Assembly (NCBI GenBank): GCA_900550705.1
Contig: URTG01000004.1
Span: 1 to 27,948 of the forward strand
Origin: an uncultured Eubacteriales bacterium
GTDB lineage: Bacteria > Bacillota > Clostridia > Oscillospirales > Oscillospiraceae
Length of the DNA: 27,948 nucleotides
Direction of reading: 5' to 3'
Shown: positions 15,312-21,982 of the stretch, piece after piece
Numbering within the stretch: position 1 is the stretch's first letter
Layout: the number at the start of each line of letters is the position of its first letter
Notes under the pieces: generated by a model
Database searches by the model: none
The model's input: only the letters and a program-made list of their open reading frames with translations
Told to the model about the DNA's origin: nothing
Translations under genes and position numbers: made by a program

Positions 15312-16427
15312 TTACATCTCAGATTCCAGGTTCATGGGCAGCCGGGCGGGGCTGTCCAGCAGGGCATCCAGCACCACCAGGGCGGTGACCGCCTCCACCA
15401 CGGGCACCGCCCGGGGGACGATACAGGGGTCGTGCCGGCCCTCCACCGTCAGCGTTTCCGGCTCCCCCCGGGACAGGGACACGCTGTCCTGCGCCCGTCC
15501 GATGGAGGGGGTGGGCTTAAAGGCCGCCCGCAGGACCAGGGGCATTCCGTCGGTGATGCCGCCCAGAATACCGCCGGCGTGGTTGCTGGCGGCGGTGACG
15601 GCTCCGTTCTTCACGGTGTAGGGGTCGTTGTTCTGGGAGCCTCGCAGACGGGCCACGGCGAAGCCCTCGCCGAACTCCACGCCCTTCACGGCCGGAATGC
15701 CGAAGACGGCGGCCGCCAGGCGGCCCTCCATCCCGCCGAACATGGGGTCGCCCACGCCCGCGGGCAGGCCCTGGACGGTGCACTCCACCACGCCGCCGAC
15801 GGAGTCTCCCTCCGCCTTGGCGGCCATGATCTCCGCCCGGATGGCCGTCTCCGCCTCCGGCCGGAGCACGGGGAACTCCGCCCGGGTCAGGGCGGTCAGG
15901 GTCTCGGCCTTCTCCCCCATGGTATCAAAGGGGCGGTCCTCCGCCGCGCCCACGCTGCGGATGTGGGCGGCGATCTGAATGCCCCGGCGGGCCAGAATTT
16001 GCAGGGCGATCCCCCCGGCAATGCACAGGGGCGCGGTGAGGCGGCCGGAGAAATGCCCTCCCCCCGCCACGTCCTGAAAGCCGCCGTACCGCACCTGGGC
16101 GGTGTAGTCCGCGTGGCCGGGGCGGGGCACGTCCTTCAGCCTGGCGTAGTCCCGGGAGCGGGTGTTGGTGTTTTCGATGATGGCCGCCAGGGGCGCGCCG
16201 CAGGTCTTTCCCTCAGACAGGCCGCAGAGAATTCGGGGCTTGTCCGCCTCCTTCCGGGGGGTGGCCGTGGGGTCCTTGCCCGGGGCGCGGCGGGCCAGGA
16301 AGGCGTCCAGCGCCTCCAGATCCACCGCCTCCCCGGCGGGCAGGCCGTCCACCGTCACGCCGATGGCCGGGGCGTGGGACTGGCCGAACACCGAGACATG
16401 GAGATTTTTACCCAGATATGACGACAT
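15312..16427 (-). CDS. aroC: Chorismate synthase AroC
   Basis: The enzyme removes phosphate from EPSP with reduced FMN to make chorismate. It has 371 residues, normal length. Family segments are visible: GQSHAPAIGVTVDGLPAGE near the N terminus (15-33), RPGHADYT (125-132), GGGHFSGRLTAP (141-152) and NHAGGILGGITDGMP (about 281-295). The ATG at 16427 lies inside the end of aroA, an overlap of 20 bases. Its ribosome binding site GGAGG is directly followed by CGACCTCC, so GGAGG and CCTCC can pair with each other next to the start codon. Confidence 0.95.
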   Translation of the reverse strand: MSSYLGKNLHVSVFGQSHAPAIGVTVDGLPAGEAVDLEALDAFLARRAPGKDPTATPRKEADKPRILCGLSEGKTCGAPLAAIIENTNTRSRDYARLKDVPRPGHADYTAQVRYGGFQDVAGGGHFSGRLTAPLCIAGGIALQILARRGIQIAAHIRSVGAAEDRPFDTMGEKAETLTALTRAEFPVLRPEAETAIRAEIMAAKAEGDSVGGVVECTVQGLPAGVGDPMFGGMEGRLAAAVFGIPAVKGVEFGEGFAVARLRGSQNNDPYTVKNGAVTAASNHAGGILGGITDGMPLVLRAAFKPTPSIGRAQDSVSLSRGEPETLTVEGRHDPCIVPRAVPVVEAVTALVVLDALLDSPARLPMNLESEM

Positions 16428-17586
16428 GGAGGTCGCCTCCTAACCGCTGATATTCCTCCCAGAAGTGGGGGTAGGACTTTTTCACGCACTCCGCGCCGTG
16501 GAGCACCACCGGCCCCCGGCAGCGGGTGGCGGCGATGGCGGCCATCATGGCGATGCGGTGGTCGTTGCGGCAGTCGCTCTCGCCGCCGGAGAGGGACGCC
16601 TGCCCGGTGATGGTCAGGCTGTCCTCCCCCTCCTCCACCTGGGCCCCCAGGGCGTTGAGGACGGAGGAGACGGCCTCCAGCCGGTCGCTCTCCTTCATCC
16701 GCAGCCGGGCGGCGTGGGTCAGGCGGCACACGCCGTGCCGCACCGCCCCCATGGCCGCCAGCGGGGGCACCAGGTCGGGGCACTGGGAGACGTCGATCTC
16801 CACGTCACCGGGCCGGGACAGCTGCTCAGAAAACCGGACGATCCGCAGATCCCCCTGGGCGGACCGAAGGTCCATGCCCTGCACGTCCACCGCGCTGCCC
16901 AGCAGCCTGGCGGCGTACCAGAAGGCGGCGCCGGACCAGTCGGCCTCCACGGTGAGGGGCCGCTCCGGGGCGTATCGCTGGCCGCCGGGGATGCGGAAGG
17001 TGCCCTCCGTCTCGTAGACCTGAATGCCGCAGTCCCCCAGCACCTCCAGGGTCATGGACACATAGTCCCGGCTCTCTAGCCGGGTGGTCAGGGACAGGGT
17101 GCTCTCCCCCTCCAGCAGGGGCAGAGCGTAGAGCAGGCCGGTGATAAACTGGCTGGACACGTCCCCGGCGATCTCATACACCCCGGGGGCCAGACGGCCC
17201 CGGACGGTGAGGACGCCGTCCTTCTGTTCCCAGAAAATATCCTTGCTGCGGAACAGCTTCTCATAGGGCTCCTGGGGCCGCTCCATCAGCCGGCCCCGGC
17301 CGACAAACCGGCCGCCGCCCCGCAGGGCCAGGGCCAGGGGGATGAGGAACCGGAGGGTGGAGCCGGACTCCCCGCAGTCCAGCAGGGGCAGCTCCTCCCC
17401 GCTCTCCCCCAGGGTCCGGAGACACCGGGCGGTGGCCTCGATGTCCTGGGAATCCCCCATGCCCGTCAGGTCCAGCTTCTCCCCCGCCAGCATGGCGGCG
17501 ATGAGCACCCGGTGGGCCCGGCTCTTGCTGGGGGGCGGGGTGACGGAGCCGTGCAGCCGCTTGGGCTGAATGGTCACGTTCATCAT
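16408..17586 (-). CDS. aroA: EPSP synthase AroA (3-phosphoshikimate 1-carboxyvinyltransferase)
   Basis: The enzyme joins shikimate-3-phosphate with PEP. The 392-residue length is a little below the usual 420-450. Motifs are PPSKSRAHR (18-26, substrate-binding Lys21), CGESGSTLRFL (71-81, in place of the common GNSGT(S/T)(M/A)R), RMKESDRLEA and NDHRIAMMAA toward the C terminus. The frame is open upstream to 18150 inside aroB, but the tandem ATGATG at 17581-17586 matches the expected N terminus. The first ATG overlaps the aroB stop (ATGA). Its own stop lies within aroC, so three adjacent genes are translationally linked. Confidence 0.93.
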   Translation of the reverse strand: MMNVTIQPKRLHGSVTPPPSKSRAHRVLIAAMLAGEKLDLTGMGDSQDIEATARCLRTLGESGEELPLLDCGESGSTLRFLIPLALALRGGGRFVGRGRLMERPQEPYEKLFRSKDIFWEQKDGVLTVRGRLAPGVYEIAGDVSSQFITGLLYALPLLEGESTLSLTTRLESRDYVSMTLEVLGDCGIQVYETEGTFRIPGGQRYAPERPLTVEADWSGAAFWYAARLLGSAVDVQGMDLRSAQGDLRIVRFSEQLSRPGDVEIDVSQCPDLVPPLAAMGAVRHGVCRLTHAARLRMKESDRLEAVSSVLNALGAQVEEGEDSLTITGQASLSGGESDCRNDHRIAMMAAIAATRCRGPVVLHGAECVKKSYPHFWEEYQRLGGDLHVVISG

Positions 17587-18641
17587 GCCTTCATCCCCAA
17601 TTCCAGCACCCGGTCCAGCTCGGCGTAGTCCGTGGGGAACAGCACACAGTTGCCCGGCACCTCCGGCTGAATGAGGGTGATGGCGCTGCCCCGGCGCTTC
17701 TTGTCCGCCTTGGCCGCCTCCAGCAGGGCGGCGCGGTCCAGGTCGGTGTTCTTGGGCAGGTGATACTTGTCCAGCAGCTGCTCCAGCACCGTCCAGCATT
17801 CCGGGGGGCACTTGCCCTGGGCCACGCAGGCCCGGGTCATAATGGCCATACCCATGGCCACACCCTCGCCGTGGTAGATGGAGTAGCCGCCGCAGCGCTC
17901 GATGGCGTGGCCGATGGTGTGGCCGAAGTTCAGCACCTGGCGGACGGCGTTGTCCCGCTCGTCGGCGGCCACCACGTCCCGCTTGATGGCCACGCAGTGG
18001 GCGATGACCCACTCGATGTCCGTTCCGGCGGGGTTGGCGGCCAGAAAGTCCAGCAGCTCCTTGCTGCGGATCATGCCGTATTTGATGATCTCCGCCCAGC
18101 CCTCGGCCTCCACCTCGGGGGTCAGGGTGGCCAGGGCGTCTACGTCGCACAGCACCAGGTGGGGCTGGGTGAAGGTGCCCACCAGGTTTTTGCCCTCGGG
18201 CAGGTCCACCGCCGTCTTGCCGCCCACGGAGGAGTCCACCACCGACAGCAGAGAGGTGGGCAGCTGCACACAGGGGATGCCCCGGAGATAGAGGGACGCC
18301 GCCAGCCCGGCCATATCGCCGGTGACGCCGCCGCCCAGGGCGAACACCGCGTCAGACCGGGTGAGGCCCCGCCGGGCCAGGAAGGTCAGCAGCTCCACCA
18401 GCACCTGGGGATTTTTCGACGCCTCCCCCGCCGGGAACACGAAGTGGTCGGTGCGGAAGCCGGCCTGCTCCAGGCTCTCCCGGACCCGGCCGCCGTAGAG
18501 CGGCCAAACGTTGCTGTCGGAGACAATAACGGCGTCCCGGCCCTGGATAAGCGGGGCGGCCATCTCTCCCACCTGCCGCAGCAGGCCGGAGCCGATACGG
18601 ACCTCATAGGTCCGTGATGCCTGTACCGTGATGGTTTTCAT
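17583..18641 (-). CDS. aroB: 3-dehydroquinate synthase AroB
   Basis: The NAD- and metal-dependent enzyme cyclises DAHP to 3-dehydroquinate. It has 352 residues, normal length. Key features are the NAD loop GGGVTGDMAG (103-112), SSVGGKTAVD (137-146), metal ligand E184 in AEIIKYG, and His ligands in FGHTIGHAIE (H241, H245) and YHGEGVAMGM (H257). The ATG at 18641 has GAGGTG about 8 bases upstream. It follows the DAHP synthase gene by 44 bases and overlaps aroA by 4. Confidence 0.96.
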   Translation of the reverse strand: MKTITVQASRTYEVRIGSGLLRQVGEMAAPLIQGRDAVIVSDSNVWPLYGGRVRESLEQAGFRTDHFVFPAGEASKNPQVLVELLTFLARRGLTRSDAVFALGGGVTGDMAGLAASLYLRGIPCVQLPTSLLSVVDSSVGGKTAVDLPEGKNLVGTFTQPHLVLCDVDALATLTPEVEAEGWAEIIKYGMIRSKELLDFLAANPAGTDIEWVIAHCVAIKRDVVAADERDNAVRQVLNFGHTIGHAIERCGGYSIYHGEGVAMGMAIMTRACVAQGKCPPECWTVLEQLLDKYHLPKNTDLDRAALLEAAKADKKRRGSAITLIQPEVPGNCVLFPTDYAELDRVLELGMKA

Positions 18642-18685
18642 GGGAAATGCACCTCATTTTCCTGCCCCATGGGGCGACTGTTCGC

Positions 18686-19702
18686 TTACAGGTACTGCTT
18701 GGCGGCGGCCCGCACGGCGTTCACCGCATTGGCGACCTCCACAAACTGCTCGGGGCGGAGGGACTGGGCGCCGTCGCACAGAGCGTGGGGCGGGTCGTTG
18801 TGGACCTCGATGATGAGACCGTCGGCCCCGCAGGCGGCGGCGGCCATGGCCATGGGCTTGACGTAACGGGCGACGCCGGTGGCGTGGCTGGGGTCAACGA
18901 TGACGGGCAGATGGGTCATCTCATGCAGGGCGGCCACGGCGGACAGGTCCAGGGTGTTCCGGGTGGCGGTCTCGAAGGTCCGCACGCCCCGCTCGCAGAG
19001 GATCACGTTCTCGTTGCCCCCGGCCATGATGTACTCGGCGCTCATCACCAGCTCCTGCAGGGTGTTGGCCAGGCCGCGCTTGAGCAGGACGGGCTTCTTC
19101 ACATGACCCAGCTCCTTCAGCAGCTCAAAGTTCTGCATATTCCGGGCACCCACCTGGATCACGTCCACCTCCTCGAACAGGGGCAGGTGGTTGGCGTTCA
19201 TGATCTCGGTGACGATGGGCAGACCGGTGGCCCGCTTGGCCTCCAGCAGCAGCTCGATGCCGTCGGCCTTCAGGCCCTGGAAGGCGTAGGGGGAGGTGCG
19301 GGGCTTGAATGCGCCGCCCCGGAGCATGGTGGCGCCGGCGGCCTTCACGCTCTGGGCCACGGAGATGATCTGCTCCTCGCTCTCCACAGAGCAGGGACCG
19401 GCGATCATGGCGAAGTTTCCGCCGCCCACCTTCACCTTGTCCGCGCCCACCTCAACGATGGTGTCGTGGGGGTGGAACTTGCGGTTGGCGCTCTTGTAGG
19501 GCTCGGTCACCCGCTTCACACCCTCCACAATGTCCAGTCCGCCGATGAGCTCGGTGTCCAGCTTGCTGGTGTCGCCGATCACGCCGATGATGGTGGAGTA
19601 GTCGCCGGTAGAGACGTGGGTGCGGAAGTCCTGCCCCTCGATCCAATGGATCAGGTCCTGAACGCGTTCTTTCTTTGCTTCGGGCTTGACGATGATAATC
19701 AT
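18686..19702 (-). CDS. aroF: DAHP synthase (type Ib-beta, with N-terminal ferredoxin-like domain)
   Basis: This is the committed first step: PEP + erythrose-4-phosphate to DAHP. The 338-residue product has an N-terminal ACT-like/ferredoxin-like domain of about 75 residues, as in the Thermotoga-type enzyme where it binds Tyr/Phe. The catalytic barrel follows, with metal ligand C104 in AGPCSVES, GGAFKPRTSPYAFQG (129-143) and VDPSHATG toward the C terminus. The ATG at 19702 has AAGGATG about 8 bases upstream. It is the first enzyme gene after the leader peptide and attenuator at 19741-19916, so both allosteric and attenuation control by aromatic amino acids are likely. Confidence 0.95.
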   Translation of the reverse strand: MIIIVKPEAKKERVQDLIHWIEGQDFRTHVSTGDYSTIIGVIGDTSKLDTELIGGLDIVEGVKRVTEPYKSANRKFHPHDTIVEVGADKVKVGGGNFAMIAGPCSVESEEQIISVAQSVKAAGATMLRGGAFKPRTSPYAFQGLKADGIELLLEAKRATGLPIVTEIMNANHLPLFEEVDVIQVGARNMQNFELLKELGHVKKPVLLKRGLANTLQELVMSAEYIMAGGNENVILCERGVRTFETATRNTLDLSAVAALHEMTHLPVIVDPSHATGVARYVKPMAMAAAACGADGLIIEVHNDPPHALCDGAQSLRPEQFVEVANAVNAVRAAAKQYL

Positions 19703-19746
19703 AGTAGTAACATCCTTTCTGAATTTCCCGGCGGCAGCCGAACATC

Positions 19747-19782
19747 AAAAAAGCCCGCGGTGAAGTGTTTTCACCGCAGGCT
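19747..19782 (-). terminator. Attenuator terminator of the aromatic operon
   Basis: On the minus strand AGCCTGCGGTGAA pairs with TTCACCGCGGGCT around a short AAACAC-type loop, with one T-G wobble, followed by six T (19747-19752). It stands between the leader peptide stop (19818) and the DAHP synthase start (19702), where it can only be useful as a conditional terminator. Confidence 0.88.
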
Positions 19783-19817
19783 CCTCATTGTCCTTTTTCT
19801 CTCAGGCAAAAGGTTGG

Positions 19818-19916
19818 TCACCCGTTATTCGCAGCAAAAAGCACTCTTACTTTGTTGTCACTAAAGCCAAAAAAGTAAAAGTAGCTATAAAAGTAAGCAG
19901 CGATCCGATTCAGCAT
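19818..19916 (-). CDS. Phe/Tyr-rich leader peptide of the aromatic operon
   Basis: A 32-codon ORF starts at the ATG at 19916, with AAAGGAG about 10 bases upstream, and ends in TGA at 19818. Residues 7-18 read AYFYSYFYFFGF: four Tyr and five Phe in eleven positions. All six Phe codons of the peptide are TTT, against the strong C-ending bias of neighbouring genes. It lies about 35 bases after the predicted transcription start and is followed by an intrinsic terminator before aroF. The frame stays open upstream to 20075, but that part precedes the promoter. Size, composition and place match the pheL/tyr-type leader peptides that regulate by ribosome stalling; it has no recognisable function as a protein. 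Confidence 0.88.
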   Translation of the reverse strand: MLNRIAAYFYSYFYFFGFSDNKVRVLFAANNG

Positions 19917-19956
19917 GAGAGTGGTTCTCCTTTGGGGTTCATTGAAATCTAGGGAA

Positions 19957-19985
19957 AATATAGCACCATCCCCGCCGCCTGTCAA
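19957..19985 (-). promoter_or_regulatory. Sigma-A promoter of the aromatic operon
   Basis: TTGACA (19980-19985) and TATATT (19957-19962) are separated by 17 bases on the minus strand, near-consensus. Just upstream (19999-20015) is an AT-rich palindrome AAAAAATC-G-GATTTTTT that could act as an UP element or operator. Confidence 0.88.
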
Positions 19986-20033
19986 TTCCTTTTTGCGAAA
20001 AAAATCGGATTTTTTGACAGACCTTCGATTGTT

Positions 20034-20055
20034 CCGGGGCTGCACCCGGTTTTTT
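20034..20055 (+). terminator. Terminator-like hairpin upstream of the symporter gene
   Basis: CCGGG (20034-20038) and CCCGG (20045-20049) enclose GCTGCA and are followed by TTTTTT on the plus strand. No + strand gene precedes it, so its role is unclear. The remaining 20056-20160 leader shows no confident promoter for the symporter gene. Confidence 0.45.
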
Positions 20056-20160
20056 AAGTGCTTCAACGCTTTCACCTAACAAAGTGCTGGTGGGAAATCG
20101 TCCGCCTCTCCGGCATACTGCCGCCCGGCGGCGCATAGACCTGGTCCGGAGGTGATGCGC

Positions 20161-21492
20161 GTGCAGCTTTTGGCGCGTTGGAACGCCGCGCTGTGGACCC
20201 TGCTCCCCCCTTTGGTGCTGCTGGTGGGGCTGTTGTATACGGTAGGTTCCCGTTTCTTCCCCCTGCGCCGTGCGGGACTCTGGCTGCGGGGAACGGCGGG
20301 CGCTCTGTTCCGGCGGGGAGAGAAGAAGGGGGACGGCCTCTCCCCCCGGCAGGCCCTGGCCGCCTCTTTGGCCGCCACCATTGGCACCGGATCGGTGGCC
20401 GGGGTGGCGGCGGCCCTGTGGCTGGGCGGGCCGGGGGCGGTGTTCTGGATGTGGATCGCCGCCGGGCTGGGCATGATGACCGGCTGCGGAGAAAAGCTGC
20501 TGGCCGTCCGCTACCAGCAGGTCCTCCCCGGCGGAGGCCGGCGGGGAGGACCTATGTACTACCTGCGGGACGGCTGCCGCGCCCCCTGGCTGGCCAAGGG
20601 CTTTGCCCTGGCCTGTCTCCCCGCCACGCTGGTGGGGGGCGGCATGATCCAGTCCGCCGCCATCGCCTCCTCCCTGTCCGCTCTGTGGGGGCTGGACCGA
20701 CGGGTCGCGGGCCTGGGCGCGGCCCTGCTGGCCTGGCTCATTCTCCGGGGCGGCCTGAGCCGGACGGCCCGGGTGGCCTCCGCCCTGGTGCCGGGGATGG
20801 CCCTGCTCTATCTGGGCGTGGGCGGAGCGGTACTGGTGCTCCGGCGGGAATGCTTGCTGCCCGCACTGCGGGCAATCGTCGCCGGGGCCTTCTCCCCCGC
20901 CGCGGCCCTGGGAGGCGGGGCGGGATGGTCCCTGGCCTCCGCCCTTCGGGCCGGCCTTGCCCGGGGCATCTTCGCCAGCGAGGCGGGGCTGGGTCCCTCC
21001 GCCATGGCCCACGGGGCCGCCCGGGCGGACCACCCCGCTCAGCAGGGGATGTGGGGCATTTTCGAGGTCTTCGTCTCCACCTTTCTGGTGTGTACCACCA
21101 CCGCTCTGGTGATCCTGGTCAGCGGCCTGTGGCCCCCCGCCCGGTGCCCCGACGGGATGGCCCTGGCCTCCGCCGCCTTCGGCGCGGTGCTGGGTCCGGC
21201 GGGACAGGGGGCGGTGTCTGCGGCCATGCTGCTGTTCGCCTTCTCCTCCATTCTGGGCTGGGGGTGCTACGGGGCGCAGAGCCTGGAATTCCTCACCGGC
21301 GGGGCCGGACTGGCCCTCTACCGCGCCCTGCTCCTGGCGGCGGTATTCGCCGGGGCGGTGCTGGCCCCCGACGGTCTGTGGCAGTGGGTGGACCTGACCG
21401 CCGGTCTGATGGCCCTGCCCAACCTGGCCGCCCTGCTGGTCCTGGCCCCGGAGGCGCTGGGGCTTCTGCGGGAGTGGGAGGGCAAGGCTTAG
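20161..21492 (+). CDS. Sodium:alanine/glycine symporter family (AGCS) transporter
   Basis: The 443-residue integral membrane protein belongs to the AGCS family of Na+- (or H+-) coupled Ala/Gly/Gln symporters. Signature segments are SLAATIGTGSVAGVAAAL, GGPMYYLRDG, ASEAGLGPSAMAHGAA and the late GWGCYGAQ; about ten hydrophobic helices are visible. Start choice is set by the ribosome binding site: GGAGGTGAT (20148-20156) overlaps the GTG at 20152 and is only 2 bases from the ATG at 20155, but sits 8 bases before the in-frame GTG at 20161, which I prefer. Composition is extremely Gly/Ala-rich. It is transcribed away from the aro operon and converges on the ATP synthase operon. Substrate is not determinable. 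Confidence 0.88.
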   Translation: MQLLARWNAALWTLLPPLVLLVGLLYTVGSRFFPLRRAGLWLRGTAGALFRRGEKKGDGLSPRQALAASLAATIGTGSVAGVAAALWLGGPGAVFWMWIAAGLGMMTGCGEKLLAVRYQQVLPGGGRRGGPMYYLRDGCRAPWLAKGFALACLPATLVGGGMIQSAAIASSLSALWGLDRRVAGLGAALLAWLILRGGLSRTARVASALVPGMALLYLGVGGAVLVLRRECLLPALRAIVAGAFSPAAALGGGAGWSLASALRAGLARGIFASEAGLGPSAMAHGAARADHPAQQGMWGIFEVFVSTFLVCTTTALVILVSGLWPPARCPDGMALASAAFGAVLGPAGQGAVSAAMLLFAFSSILGWGCYGAQSLEFLTGGAGLALYRALLLAAVFAGAVLAPDGLWQWVDLTAGLMALPNLAALLVLAPEALGLLREWEGKA

Positions 21493-21523
21493 CAAGTGTT
21501 TTTCCTTGTCAGCCAAATACACC

Positions 21524-21578
21524 AAAAAACGATCCGGAGCGGGCAGTCTTCTGCCTTCCCCGGATCATTTTCTTTTAA
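21524..21578. terminator. Bidirectional terminator between symporter and atpC
   Basis: GATCCGG (21531-21537) pairs with CCGGATC (21560-21566), with an inner GGCAG/CTGCC stem. On the plus strand it is followed by ATTTTCTTTT, on the minus strand by GTTTTTTGG. It can serve both the symporter gene and the converging atp operon. Confidence 0.85.
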
Positions 21579-21982
21579 TAGCGGGAGCCGCGTACCTTCA
21601 GTCGGTTCAGTGCCCGGGCCAGGTTGGTCTGGGCGGTGCGGTACTCCTGGATACTCTTTTTCTGGAGCAGGGCCTCCCGGGCCTGGTCGGCGGCCCGGCG
21701 GGCGCGATTGGCGTCGATCTCCTCCGGGCGCTCGGCGGTGTCCACCAGGACCAGAACGTCGTTGTCCTCCACCTTGATGAGGCCCTCCGAGACCGCTGCC
21801 CGCTGCAAGGGCTGACCGGGGGCCTGACAGCGCAGCTCCCCGGGGACGATGGCGGCGATAATATTGCTGTGGTGGGCCAAAACGCCCGCCTCGCCGTCTG
21901 CCGTGGGGACCACCAGGCTCTCGCAGGGGCCCTCGTAAAAAATGCGGTCCGCCGCCAGAATGTGCACCTGGAAGGTGTTCAT
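21575..21982 (-). CDS. atpC: ATP synthase F1 epsilon subunit
   Basis: This central-stalk subunit couples gamma rotation to the c-ring and can inhibit hydrolysis. The 135-residue product has the N-terminal beta-sandwich (FQVHILAADRIFYEG, then VVPTADGEAGVLAHHSNIIAAI) and a C-terminal helical hairpin rich in Ala/Arg (about 85-135). The ATG at 21982 is preferred over the upstream GTG at 21985: it overlaps the atpD stop by 1 base (TGATG) and has AGGTGAG close upstream. It is the last gene of the operon; the terminator follows. Confidence 0.94.
   Translation of the reverse strand: MNTFQVHILAADRIFYEGPCESLVVPTADGEAGVLAHHSNIIAAIVPGELRCQAPGQPLQRAAVSEGLIKVEDNDVLVLVDTAERPEEIDANRARRAADQAREALLQKKSIQEYRTAQTNLARALNRLKVRGSRY

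Larger units (their letters stand above)
19741..19916 (-). promoter_or_regulatory. Ribosome-mediated transcription attenuator
   Basis: The leader peptide and terminator form an attenuator. A possible antiterminator is visible: AGTGCTTTTTGCTGCG near the leader's 3' end (19830-19845) can pair, with one bulge and about four G-T wobbles, with TGCGGTGAAAACACT, which contains the 5' arm and loop of the terminator. A ribosome reaching the stop at 19818 would cover this segment and let the terminator form. One stalled on Phe/Tyr codons would leave it free. A further 8-bp pairing, CTTACTTT (19890-19897) with AAAGTAAG (19846-19853), links the Tyr/Phe codons to the segment beside it. Pairings are by eye, without energies. 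Confidence 0.75.

Noticed and set aside
19818..19824. CGGGTGA at the leader stop as the antiterminator strand
   Set aside because: It can pair only seven bases, with a bulge, to the terminator 3' arm; the 19830-19845 segment gives a much longer helix with the 5' arm.
19741..19916. T-box riboswitch upstream of aroF
   Set aside because: The terminator 3' arm contains ACCGCGGGC, which recalls a T-box terminator, but the conserved AGGGTGGNACCGCG element and specifier hairpin are absent; the Phe/Tyr leader peptide explains the region better.
20014..20042. Plus-strand promoter from TTGACA at 20014-20019
   Set aside because: No -10-like hexamer occurs at 16-18 bases; the sequence there is GC-rich and part of the hairpin at 20034-20049.
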